The notes beneath the pieces were generated by a model that searched no databases, was not told the origin of the DNA, and saw nothing but the letters and a program-made list of their open reading frames with translations. Positions 13,401-30,339 of a stretch of DNA of 64,000 nt are shown here, in pieces (the first letter of the stretch is position 1; the number at the start of each line of letters is the position of its first letter). Location of the stretch: the NCBI GenBank assembly GCA_002284615.2, contig MU069837.1:170982-234981 (forward strand). The letters run 5' to 3'. This DNA comes from Dunaliella salina. Its lineage: Eukaryota > Chlorophyta > Chlorophyceae > Chlamydomonadales > Dunaliellaceae. Position numbers and translations under genes: made by a program.

Positions 13401-14230
13401 TAACCTTCCAGAAAAGAAAAGACTCGAGTCGATCAGATGCTATTTTGACCATCCCTTATAATGCCAAGCCTTCTTCTAACAGTGTTTCTCCTATCCATTC
13501 ATATCACGCCTTGCGCACATCAACACGGAGGACCACACAAACTAGCCGCGTGAGGCAACCCCATGCACTTCATGCAAACGACCGCCGTGTCCACCTAATA
13601 GAAATCAAGTTTTGTGAAGACACAGAGCGTCAGTTGAACGCGGCAAAGCAGCAGCATGTAGACCTTTGTAAACTTATCAGCTTTGAAGCTGTTACAATTC
13701 ATCCTGTTCTTCTGGGTGTTGGTGGAACTATTTATACCAAGCACACCCTGAAACAATTCATACAACTTTGACTGGATCACCAACATGCCAAAACAAGAGT
13801 ACTTCCCACTGCCAGGTTCTGGAGCCAGGTGCTTCTGGTGACCCTCTAGATCTCCATTAGCATGTCTCGACTTTTTTTTTCCTTGTGGTGGAGGGGGCTC
13901 ACAGCTCTTTATGAGCCAATGTGTCTCCTTTTCCTAATTGATGTAGAGAGAGTTTCTCTGCCTACGTAATTTCTTTTCTTGTCTTTCCTCTCTTTGCTTA
14001 CTAGTCAGGACTCATCTCCTTTGCATGTTCTCACAGGCTCATTTCCGTGGCTGCCCCTGGGCTCCCGTCTTCCTTAATTACCCCCAAGACAACCTGATTG
14101 CAGAGAGACTGATACGCACCTGCTGGAACATACAGCCCCAGACCGAACCGTCCAATCCCAGGCCAAATCCTTCAATCCCTTCATGACTTGGAAACTGCAA
14201 TGCCCTTGCAACTCCTTCCTTTCAGGCCTC

Positions 14231-14303
<73 letters not shown>

Positions 14304-17221
14304 GTGGAGGCCTTTCCGGCTGCCCTGGCGCCGCTTGCCACCCTCCCAGGACCTCCTGCAGCTCCCCTAGCATTTGCTGGGTGTCAAAATCGCCGATCAC
14401 ACCCAGCACGCTATTGTCGGGGCGCTCCCACCTTCGCAGAAACCTTGCAAGGGGAAACAGCAGGGCCCAGACAGACTTGAAATCAGGAATGATTAATCAA
14501 CCTTTTTCATGTCTTGTACTACTCCATCGTGAAAGAGGATTCAAAAAAATGTTGACAGGCAAACCAATTCGCTACTGCATCTTCTGAGTTCTGGTTCATG
14601 GCCACAAAGTGCTGGCCACAAAGTACTGATGAGGTGCCTATTGCTGCAATCCTGATCTTTCCTCACTCCAAATTTTCCATACATCCCCTTTCACGCATTT
14701 GCAATTGCAATTGAGATTGACTCACTTGCGAGCATCGTCGGTTGTGATGGAAGCTATGGTCTCCGGATTTGGTTGGCGTGCATAAATGCTATCTTTTCCA
14801 TACATCAGCTGCCGGAGTTTCCTGCATGTGCACGAAGCCCACACATGATTCGATGCAGCAAGCGCACACTTCATGTTAAGTTGCATCCATAAACAGTATC
14901 TCCCAGATTAGTTGATATGTACTGGTTAAAGGCAGCTTTATGGGGTATACTTTCAAGACACACATGTTGGAGAACTCACTTGTTTGCCGCACTCACCTGA
15001 AGGCTTCTGAGAAGCACATATGCATCGTTATCCTGATGCTGCTGCAACGTATCCACAACCTTACCTAAAGGCTTGGACATCTGCATCGTCATCCTGGTGC
15101 TCCAGCGCATCCATGACCTGAGTTTTGTAGAATTCCAGCCGCGGAGCAGGCAGCGCTGGCGACCTGCGCAAGGTTTACAAGGTTTACAATAGGATATGAA
15201 GCCTTCAGCCATTCAGTCTGGCTGCTCAGCTTATGAAATCAGAAGTCTGCAGGATACTGAAGTAGGACATGAAAGGCTCTGCCATCACACACAAGTTGAC
15301 TCCAGATAGCACGACCTGCACAAGCAAAACAAATATTAAGTCTATGCTGGCCATAGGCTGCTGTGCATGAAGGAAAGGTCAAGGGCCCTAACTAGCAAGC
15401 TAGCATGGGCCTCACCAAGGAGCCCTCAACCCCACACGAGAGGAGCACAAGCAAAAGAGAGTGTGTGGGACAAATAGCAACCTGATGCTGGCTGGCTCAG
15501 ATCGTGCCAGAGGTGCTTTTCTGGCGCTGGCATGCACTTCCACAATACCACTTCCCTGGGTACAGCCAGCACTCAGATAGACCTGCCTTTTAACACAGCT
15601 CCCATCCAAATACAGGAGTGCAGACAGGCAAGTCTGCAAAAACAGAGGACATCAAACTTAATCCTTTTGGGTTAAGCAAGGGGAACCTTGCAAGTTTTTA
15701 TGACAATGACTTAGGATCCAGCCTGACAGCGTAACCAAGATGCGGTTTCATGCCTATCTACAAGCTGGGCCTTTAAACGTGCAGCTGAGATAACGTAGGC
15801 CCTAAGGCTCAAGCTTACCTAAGTACGGTGTCAAATTGGCGAAGAATTGTATGTACATTCTCTGAGGGGCAAGAGAAGCTCATCACAAAGGCTTGTTGCC
15901 CAGCATTGGTCTCAATGGCAGCCGCAACCTCCTCCAAATCTGCATCCAATGTCGGCCCGGGGAACTGTACGCTCCCTCCACCCCTTTGCAGCGCGAGGGA
16001 CAGTGTCGCCAATCCCACCTATACAGCATGAGGTTGAGATTGCATGCTCTTTGCACCATATTTGCAGCTGCGCTTTGGTGGGCATCAATATGACATGCAC
16101 TTCCAGCATTCAACCAATACTGAGCATGAACCTCTGTCACTTGGGGACAAAGGCAGGGCAGGCTATTACCTAAATTTGCCCTGACTGCAGGGCTCTGTAA
16201 GGATCGGAGCTGTGGTCATGCACTTGCCATGCCAGTGTGCCGGAGTTTGTCCTGAGTGCACGGCTTTGGAGGGATTTGCACTGTTATCATGCGCTTGCCT
16301 TGCTCAGTGTGCCAAAGTTTGGCCTGACTGCATGGCTTTGCGAGGATTCCTGTGGTCGTGTGCTTACTGTGTCGGTGTGCCAGAAAAGGTGGGGACTGAA
16401 TCACAGAACAGCACTTGTCCATTTCTCCTGGATCGAACACCCGGACATCTCCCAAGTTGGCTGGGGGCGCTTAGACCTGTGCTTGTATGGATTGATGCAA
16501 GCACACTGACGGTGCACCTCTATCCCGTGCAAGCCCTGCAATTGAGTGCACAAGCATTCAAAACTAGAGCGTCGTTGGCCCCACCTTATCAGGAGGGCTG
16601 GCATACTGGCCGCCCCTCATCAGCAAGCTACCACGGATGATGGGCACCTCATGATCCTCCAAGAGCACGAGTCGCAGCCCATTGGGCAGCGTAGCCTGGT
16701 CAGGAAAGTGGCAGCATAGTAACTTGGGCCTGTGCTGTCTTGTACAAGACCTCCAGAACAAAAATCAAGCGGATATTGTGGCGGAGATTTTTGCACGCGG
16801 GACAACAGAGGCACAGTCCAAGGGACTCACAGCAGGCCTAATGACCTGCCTCGGTATAATCTGGAAGTTGAACGGGCGGAAGTGGAGGGAAAGATTCCGG
16901 GATTTTGGGAAGAGCGTCCGCCTCTGCATCGCTGGGCAGCAGCATGCTTGCACGTGTGATGGATTGGGGACTGCCCGCTTGAGCCAGCAAGGGCGGTGCT
17001 GAAGGAACATCATTTGCTTGCGTCGAGTGAGCGGTCGAGGCATTTGCTTCTGTTCCTGATGGGTTCATGAAGAGAGGTGGTACACTGCTTGCCAATGCAA
17101 CATCTGGAGGCAAGAGGAGGAGGGAAGCTGTGGCCACAGCAGTGATGGCTGGCGGCGCAAAGCTGGAGGACTTGGCACCTGCAGAACAATGAGCAAACAA
17201 AGCGCATTTGCACATGATCAA
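7440..17221 (-). CDS. M16B peptidase-like protein, probably plastid/lumen-targeted, HxxEH absent
   Basis: I read 13 coding exons on the minus strand: 17221-16850, 16695-16585, 16018-15819, 15163-15065, 14821-14726, 14443-14302, 11547-11394, 10104-10064, 9402-9300, 8955-8906, 8285-8187, 7971-7881 and 7552-7440. All phases agree and give about 556 residues. Family landmarks in order are LPNGLRLVLLEDHEVP (~127), GSLLMRGGQYASPPDKVG, KTQVMDALEHQDDD, YGKDSIYARQPNPET, VLGVIGDFD, LLDRPGATQASV, SSFGGALFDQ, LRSREGLAYSVSGGW (~406), YDLLGLP and a stop after VVPLGS. This is the two-domain M16B fold of bacterial, cyanobacterial and plastid insulinase-type proteins. The zinc HxxEH position reads T-L-S-L-A-L, so it resembles the non-catalytic partner subunit. 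The N-terminus has a hydrophobic run ending VALA-SS, like a thylakoid-lumen signal. The start is uncertain: ATG 17221, or a further 5' exon spliced at 17178. Confidence 0.85.
8785..8860 (+). repeat. Short dispersed repeat family D
   Basis: A tandem TTTACAGG/TTTGCAGG tract is followed by CAGTCAAAACGCATGATTG and CTGGGCTA. The same order recurs at about 25700-25790, 29895-29990 and 49130-49220, and in shorter form at 15165-15230, 19135-19165 and 47475-47505. CAGTCA...TGATTG/TGACTG can pair. It lies in an intron of the M16-like gene. Confidence 0.55.
9896..10063 (-). repeat. Minisatellite directly after a splice donor (M16-like gene, exon 8)
   Basis: Units of about 20-25 bp (gagcaagagcattcttcatt...) are repeated six to seven times. 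In gene orientation the array begins right after the donor of exon 10104-10064, and unit starts (GCTCTTGCTCAT) resemble the exon end (GCTCTTTGATCA). Spacing and sequence are too irregular for a CRISPR array. Confidence 0.8.
10105..10255 (-). repeat. Tandem copies of the acceptor region of M16-like exon 8
   Basis: Upstream (in gene orientation) of exon 10104-10064, three degenerate units of about 45-50 bp recur. Each holds a CCACAG/GC-type or TACAG/GC-type 3' splice site like the real TTCCACAG|GC. See the findings. Confidence 0.75.
10530..10740 (+). repeat. Dispersed repeat family E, copy 1
   Basis: This matches 50650-50900. Shared blocks are GACCAGCGCTCC, CTCTTAGGTCGT, ATCATGCTGC, ATGTCAGAT and GGGGGAGCGTGCTG. 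Non-coding; it lies in an intron of the M16-like gene. A related tail is at 10840-10920. Confidence 0.65.
11548..11910 (-). repeat. Minisatellite built on the acceptor of M16-like exon 7, with (GTGA)n core
   Basis: In gene orientation the real 3' splice site (ACTCATGAATTGCAG|GTGCAG) is preceded by a chain of degenerate units. Each carries CTCATGAAYCACAGGTGC-like sequence. The centre (about 11683-11760) has become a pure tetranucleotide GTGA run. Confidence 0.75.
11950..13990 (+). mobile_element. LINE relic with RNase H and restriction-like endonuclease (family L-RLE), 3' part
   Basis: This is a decayed non-LTR retrotransposon inserted in the M16-like intron, in the opposite orientation to the host gene. 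12310-12530 reads as the start of an RNase H domain (YSSGSCLVWNGKQDIGASAY). 12580-12710 carries its KARAGIAGNECADAIAKHQA block. 13295-13771 carries a restriction-like endonuclease core: RSDAILTIP, then VHLIEIKFCEDTE (the E-x-K motif), then HPVLLGVGGTIYTKHTL. Frames are broken by stops between these parts. The 3' tail at 13880-13980 (gagccaatgtgtctccttttcct) recurs at 24760 and, reversed, near 32440. No RT domain was seen in this copy. Confidence 0.8.
14232..14301. repeat. (CA)n microsatellite abutting a splice donor
   Basis: On the minus strand this is a GT run that begins immediately after the CAG ending M16-like exon 14443-14302. The donor GT is therefore the first repeat unit. Confidence 0.9.
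14976..15163 (-). repeat. Duplicated 3' end and donor of M16-like exon 4
   Basis: Exon 15163-15065 encodes ...QVMDALEHQDDDADVQAF then gtaagg. About 70 nt downstream a second copy (about 15060-14998) reads VVDTLQQHQDNDAYVLLRSLQ followed by gtgagt. Reading through the first donor gives a stop codon, so the second copy is a decoy or an alternative exon end. Confidence 0.75.
16170..16395. repeat. Tandem repeat, ~75 bp units, about three copies
   Basis: Units carry the shared blocks TTTG.CCTGACTGCA.GGCT, GTGGTCATGCRCTTGCC and AGTGTGCC. They lie in the intron between M16-like exons 2 and 3. Confidence 0.7.
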
Positions 17222-17538
17222 ACACCTGAATTGGCCAGAACTGCTTTCGTTTTGAATGGGTGAATGTGTACATCATCTGAGCCTAGCCTTGACAAGCCCT
17301 GACAATCAACATCACACACCAGCATTCGAGGTTTGTGCACAATTTGTGCTGCAAGCCCATGCGCGCAAGCGCTCCGCTCTTCTTTCCCGTCTTCTTTCCC
17401 TCCTTGTACACTCTTTTATACCAGATTTGCTGCCAGGGGGCAATGCTCTGTTGACCAGCATCCTGGTTCACGTATCACCCAATTTGCCTGATCATGTTCC
17501 TAGCGATTGACCAATACAAGTCGGATTGTAAAAACAAT
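17222..17538. promoter_or_regulatory. Divergent intergenic region between the M16-like and PF16-like genes
   Basis: The two genes point away from each other with about 270-320 bp between candidate starts, so they probably share a promoter region. An upstream in-frame ATG for the plus-strand gene lies at 17494. Confidence 0.5.
17413..17420 (-). promoter_or_regulatory. Candidate TATA box for the M16-like gene
   Basis: The minus strand reads TATAAAAG, about 190 bp upstream of the candidate ATG at 17221. That leaves room for a 5' UTR or a short first exon. It is a motif match only. Confidence 0.4.
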
Positions 17539-24685
<7,147 letters not shown>

Positions 24686-24719
24686 GGCACACAGAGAAAG
24701 TACATTCAGACATCGCATT

Positions 24720-24840
24720 TGTTGTTGTTCATGTGGTGAAGGCTACTCATGGCTCTTTTGTGCCAATGTGTCTCCTTTTCCTCGATTGAAGTAGTGAGAG
24801 ATTTATCCTCTTCCTATGTAGTTTTTACTCTGTTGGTCAT
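24720..24840 (+). mobile_element. Truncated 3' end of an L-RLE LINE
   Basis: The GTGCCAATGTGTCTCCTTTT...TGAAGTAG...CCTATGTAG tail matches the 3' tail of the LINE at 11950-13990. It sits just past the PF16-like stop codon and may form part of that gene's 3' UTR. Confidence 0.6.
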
Positions 24841-26060
24841 GTTGTTGGTGGTGGTGCAAGATGCTTGCTGGCACAGCCAAGCTGAATGGCGTTTGAAAAC
24901 CAGGAACTAGCAAGTTACTTCAGCTTCAGACATTAGGGCTATAAAGGAATGGTTTAGGCAAAGAAGAGCACAGGGGGAGGGAGGAGACAGGTTGTTTCCG
25001 GGGTGATGTTGACTTTTTTAAATGCATGCAAGCAAAGCGAAGAAGGCGTTTTTGATGTTGGCAGGTCCAAATCGTCTGCCAATGGAATGTGCTTCCAAAG
25101 AATTTGATTCAATTTTCGGATTCATGGCTTTGCATCCATTGTACGATGCTTCTTTCACATCTTTAGCCAAGGTGTTTCTCGTTTCTTTTTTGATGCAGAA
25201 TTCACTGCCGATGCCTACTAGCAGGGGCAAGGGGTACCAGGCAGGGTTGAAATAGCCGAAGGTAGTTAGGTGTGAACTAGGAAGAACCTAAGGGAGTTAG
25301 GGTGTTGCGTTTTCCCAGAATGGCCATGTATCAAGGGGAAGAGTCTGGGCCTACTTAGGTAAGGCCTATGTGGAAGGCTTCCGTAGTGGTTCATGCATCC
25401 AATTGACATGCTCATTTGTTGGGTAGTGATTCGTGTTGTCAAGCCGGTATGTCTTACACTGCACGATCTGCGCATGACGCAATGCATTTCCCTTCTTCTT
25501 TAGTGATTAAGGGAGGATTTCCCCTGACTATGTATTCTTTCTTCTTTTTTTCCTTTGGGTTTCATGCAGGAAAGCTTGCTTTACAATGACATTCATAATT
25601 ACAAGGAAGGCTTCTGGTCAAACCAACTGACTGCCCCCCTGTTCGGAAGAGGAGAGGGGCTCATGAAGTCACTAGTATCCATGCTTACCATGCCGTCCAA
25701 AATGTGACAACTTTTACAAAATATTACATGGTTTACAGTAAAGAAGCCACTAGTCAAAACGCATGACTGCTGGGCTACAAATTAACACTGCAAATTGAGC
25801 AACAGAAAGTAAGTTTGGTGCTTGTCTTGCTGCACAAGACATGGTGGGTACAACAGCACAGCAGAAAGAAAAGGTAATTGAATGTTCCAGGACCAACCGA
25901 CTGCATACGATAAGATGGGCAACACACAAGACTTCGGAAAAGGTAAGGTTACGTCGCTATATCCGCCTACGAGGGCAGCTGAGCAGAAACACTGGGGCCT
26001 GTAACCAGATCTGGCAAAAGGAAAAAGGGCTCGACTCACAAAACTTTGGACTTTGAAAAA
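24841..26060. other. Intergenic, no gene seen
   Basis: Contains a family D short repeat at about 25700-25790, a second partial one near 25600-25640, and a weak L-RLE 3'-tail match near 25500-25545. No supported coding frame. Confidence 0.45.
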
Positions 26061-26061
26061 G

Positions 26062-26938
26062 TCAGATTTGATTTAGATTTGGTTTTGATTTACATTTGGG
26101 GACCTTCAGCCAGATTGTTCGACTGATCGGCCTGTGACTGGCCCTCGCCAGCCAACATAATATCCATAAGCTCAGAAATAAACAAATAAAGCTTGTTGTT
26201 GTGTTGCAAGAGGAAATCCTGCACACCCTGGACACTAACTTGCTGTAAATAAGGTTGTTCCATTTAAAAAACACCTGAGAAGCAGTTGAACAGGTAAGCA
26301 TACTTTCTCCTCAAATCACAAACAGCTGCGTTTCTGCACGTCAAAAGGGCATGGACTTCATCCTGAATCTCAGCACTAGAGCAGCAATCACACACGAGAG
26401 AGTTTCGAGAATCCCAAGCCGCTGTCTCTACCTTCAACCTGTGTGCCCTAAGTCTGAATCGGCTAACATTCCTTACGACATGTTGAGACAGATCCAAATG
26501 CATGTGTCTTGGTAAGCGGGCTGGGGCACGCACGTTGTGGTCAAAAGGCACTGCAAACAAAGTTTGATAGGTTGCCAATTCACTGTAAGTCTCCCGAGGG
26601 TCTACTCCCTCAACATCTCTCCACACTGCCCGCAACCTGTGCCTGAGGTCAGCTGTGAACTCTTGAGTAGAAATAGGTGTACCCTGCCGCACAGCTTCAA
26701 CAAAGGAATCACAGCGCCGCAATCCTTGAAAGGCATCCAAAACTTGAGCAGTCCAGCAAGAAGGCTCACGAGAATGAATGTTCAGATCCGCTTTCAGCAC
26801 GCTTCTCAGCGTCTCGCTATTGGACCTGAGCATGCTATTATACATTTTTAAAAACAGATCTGAACCAATAAAACTGGAGCGGCTCATGACCACGCTCCCG
26901 CAAAACAACCCAGTTTGGAGTGGTACGTTTGACACCAA
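26062..26938 (-). mobile_element. LINE relic, second family (L-C), C-terminal ORF
   Basis: An intact minus-strand frame of 224 codons (26938-26264) encodes the end of a LINE polyprotein. It includes a RFRLRAHRLKVETAAWDSR block and a zinc-knuckle-like segment (VCDCCSSAEIQDEVHALL, then C..AAVCDLRRKYAYLF). The frame then breaks, and the expected tail continues in another frame to about 26062 (RASHRPISRTIWLKVPK). Related copies are at 28653-29118, 30340-31910 and 34819-35780. No RT domain is in this copy. Confidence 0.75.
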
Positions 26939-27099
26939 GCGTGCTTTTTAGGTAACTCATGTGCCGCACTTGCAGGTCACTCGCAAACTCCTTGCCCTCT
27001 TTAATGTACTCAGTTCCTCACACCTGCCCTGCATACAGTCCAGCCAGAACCACATACGTCTTGCCAAGCCACAGAGAGACATATGGCCTATTTGCCAGA

Positions 27100-27520
27100 A
27101 AGTGCTCACGAACAAATTGACAGAAAAGTCAGAGAAGATGCACACTGACTGCCATCATGATGCTGCGCAAATGAGTGTGAAGGAGGCCAGAAATATATTA
27201 GGTGGACAAGTGAAATTGTGTGAAGCAACGCGCAATGAGAGGGTGAATTACATCAAGCACACCTTGCACTTGGGCAAGCCTTGGTTTGAAAAGGGGGGTT
27301 TCATGGCTATCAGTCGCGCGTTTTGACTGAAGGCCTTTTTCCCCTCTGTAACCCCTGTAAAATGTGTGGTTTCATGAAGAAATGTTACGACCATGATGGC
27401 ACACCCATTCCTAAAGTGACTTTGCACGTCGTCTTAATTGATGTGGCTGGCACCATTTACAATGTTTATACAATCAAACCTCTTATGAATCTGGGTCTTA
27501 TAAGTAATTGCTAAAGAATA
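27100..27520 (+). mobile_element. Strongly decayed L-RLE LINE tail
   Basis: 27405-27512 reads KVTLHVVLIDVAGTIYNVYT, matching HPVLLGVGGTIYTKHT of the copies at 13700 and 32700. Upstream frames are broken. Confidence 0.6.
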
Positions 27521-27989
27521 AGCTAAATCACTAGCATCCAAACTCAGGAACCATGCCATTCAGAGATTAAACACCCTTTAACACCAGACATGTAATTTGC
27601 TTCAGGGGGCTTCTGGGAGGGGGTTTGCTGGGTGCACGGCGGCGGAGGACAGGAGAAGGAGAGTCCGGGTGACCAGAGGCATGGCGAGCAACCCTCCAGA
27701 TCCCCATTAGATCTGTTTCTGGCTCTCTCCTAGGCTAGTTGTGTCTAGTGTAGGTTCTGAGGGCTCTATGGTGAGGCCTCTAGCTCTCCAGTGAGAGGAC
27801 CTTCCCATAATGAACGCGGCCTTTGGCTTGCGGACGTTTCTTTTCTTTTACCTTTCCTCTTTAACTTCAGTACCTCAGAAACAAAAGCACAAGGGTTTAC
27901 AAGGGTTTGCAAGGGGGTGGCCTACAGCCCGGGACTCTTACTGATCGGTTGCTGGTGAAACATTCTCAACCAGCATCAAAAATTGAAAA

Positions 27990-28650
27990 CAATTCCAGGA
28001 GGATGAAAAAAAAAGTTGTCTACACCACGTCAAAAAACTGGGCGGGACCCCCCTGACCCACCCACCCACCCCTAAATTTCCCTTCCAGTGCCCCAATCCA
28101 AACATTAAGGGTACCAATCTGCTCCTCTTTTCAATCTGCACCCATCTGCATACTCAGCGCAATGAAATTTTGAGTTGAAGCAGAGTTATTGGGCAAAAAT
28201 TGAGCAGCGGAAGCCCATGCATACCTGCCCTTCCAGGCACCCACAACTGGCTTGCAACTTCACAAACAGCCCTCCTATCATCACCATGCAATAATGCATC
28301 CTACATTGTCTCTATCTTGGAAGTTTGAATTGGTTTGCTGCACCTTTGCATCTACACCCCCTGCTACCCACACCCTTGCGCGCATGGCACTGGCTCCCAG
28401 TCATCCACACAGACCCATCCATTGACCCAATTTGCACAAAAAGGGTGCTAATAGACAGTTATCGAGCCCAGGAATCCAATGTTGTCTTTAGAATTCTGTA
28501 AGTGGCCAAAAAAAATTCTGGAGGGGGGGGGTCCCAAAAAGTCCGGACCCCCCTCGACCACCCATCCCCACCGACCTCCTCTGATTGGACCCATATATGT
28601 ACCAATCGATAGCTCTTGACTCAGAATTCCGAATATATAGTTCTTAATGG
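27990..28650 (+). repeat. Dispersed repeat family B, copy 2
   Basis: Colinear with 3580-4235 over its whole length, including the terminal TTGGACCCATATATGTACCAATC block. Non-coding. Confidence 0.75.
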
Positions 28651-28652
28651 GA

Positions 28653-29118
28653 TTAACATGTGAGTTCCAAAAGTTTTGCTTCTTGGAGCCTCCTGAAAAT
28701 TGTGACAAAACTTGAAAATCTGTACGAGTCTTGATCTAGAAAAGCATTGTTCTCAGAATCAGTCATGGCATGAAAGCGAACCAAGAAAGGAATGAAGTCA
28801 GCATTTGGGGGTCCGGTAAAAGCATGCAATATCCGGATCAAATCAATAAACAAGTCTTTGCACTTGTTGCGCAATTCACACACAACCATGCATTTGAAAT
28901 AGAAGAGAGCACGTTTCTCATCTTGGACTTCAGCACACAATGGTCAAATTACACAATGCAACCTTCAAGCATTGGGCACGAAGCCTAAACCTGCTCACAT
29001 TCCTCGTAGATTCTCTACCCTGATCCGTAAATAAATACGATTGGATGCGAAAGGACGTACCTGCCGTTGGATGTACTGGCTCACCGCACCAATGATGGTA
29101 AGTCACTGCTCCTGTCAT
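28653..29118 (-). mobile_element. L-C LINE relic
   Basis: Minus-strand fragments match the L-C family C-terminus: FRLRAQCLKVALCN, then a broken zinc-knuckle-like region with CAEVQDEKRALFYFKC. Stops and frameshifts are frequent. A family C repeat starts just past its end. Confidence 0.65.
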
Positions 29119-29194
29119 CTCGGGTGTTGAGGGTCTCTCTCAGCCTGAGAAGCAAAAGCACAGCAGATCCAAGAAGACATTGTCACGTCAAATC

Positions 29195-29670
29195 TGTGGC
29201 ATTGCTGAATCATGGTGCAAACAAGTGTTTGAGGTGTGACCTGTATTTAAGTGGGGTTGTTTTAGGTTGTTTTATTGGGTTCTATCTCTTATTCAACCTT
29301 TTGTTCCACCTTTCCTTGAGGTCTAGCTCCGTTTTTCTTATCCCTGGCCTCGTGCCAGGGGTGCCCTGTCCCTGATGTAACGCTAACCTGGTGGAGCTGG
29401 TCCACACCTGCTGTGTCTGCCTCAAGACTTCTCTGTGTGCTGCAGCCAAGCCAGCACTTTGCAGCTGCTCAGACCAAGAACAGCTAAGCAGCAGCATGAA
29501 GAGCAAGCAGAGTAGCAGTCCCCTCGCAACCCAAGCCACCAGCTCGAGTGGGCCTGTCCCTTGCCGGATGGCTTTTGCCGACTCTGGACGTTAAAAGCAT
29601 TCCTGGTGGTACATCCACCCAGAATGTAAAGCCTGCCTCCAGCAGTTAAAGTGAAGTTACAGTGATTGAG
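29195..29670 (+). repeat. Dispersed repeat family C, full copy (~465 bp)
   Basis: This is nearly identical in layout to the reverse complement of 31105-31550. Both run from TGTGGCAATGCTGAATCA-like to GTTACAGTGATTGAG-like ends. Neither encodes a convincing protein. Confidence 0.8.
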
Positions 29671-30339
29671 CATAACATCATTTTAGTTCTTGGTTTTTTT
29701 TTCAGCGTGGTTAATCACTCTTGCTCCGGCATAGTCCCGCTGCAGCTGGATGAGCTTCACCATGTATGTCATTGCGTATTAAATTACGTGTTAGAGCGTG
29801 TTTGGACCTGGTGTGCACTGCACCAAGGAATAAATGCTCATACCTGTATGGGAGTGCACCTCATGTACAAGACTGAATTCACGGTGTGAATATCCTACTT
29901 TTACCACAAGGTTTGCAAGGTCTACAACTCAGGCAGCAGGCAAAAAGCCATCAGTCAAGACCCATGATTGCAAGGGGAAGGCTGCAAATTAAGGGAGATT
30001 GCCAATCTTCCAGTGGTTCAGTTTGGATTGGAGACAAAACTCCAATGCCATGCAGTTCTAAACTTGACAGAAAGTTACAACAATACCAACAATCTGGAGA
30101 ACAGGCACGGGCTACTGGACGGGCTGGGCTACTGGACGGGCTGGGTCAGGAGGGTCAGACGCACACCTGGACGGATGGCCGACAACCCACTGGATCCCCA
30201 TTAGTTTTCAAAAAGGAAAGGGTTTACAAGGGTTTGCAAGGGATGACCTACAGCCTGAGACTGGTTGATTGGTTGCTGGTGAAAGATTCTCAGCCAGCGT
30301 CAAAAATTGACACCAGTTCCAGCTGCCAATTCTGACAAA

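Noticed and set aside
14074..14228. Continuation of the M16-like exon through the CA tract
   Set aside because: The protein continues in family register only from 11547 (VQLPADPL...); this stretch has no M16 similarity.
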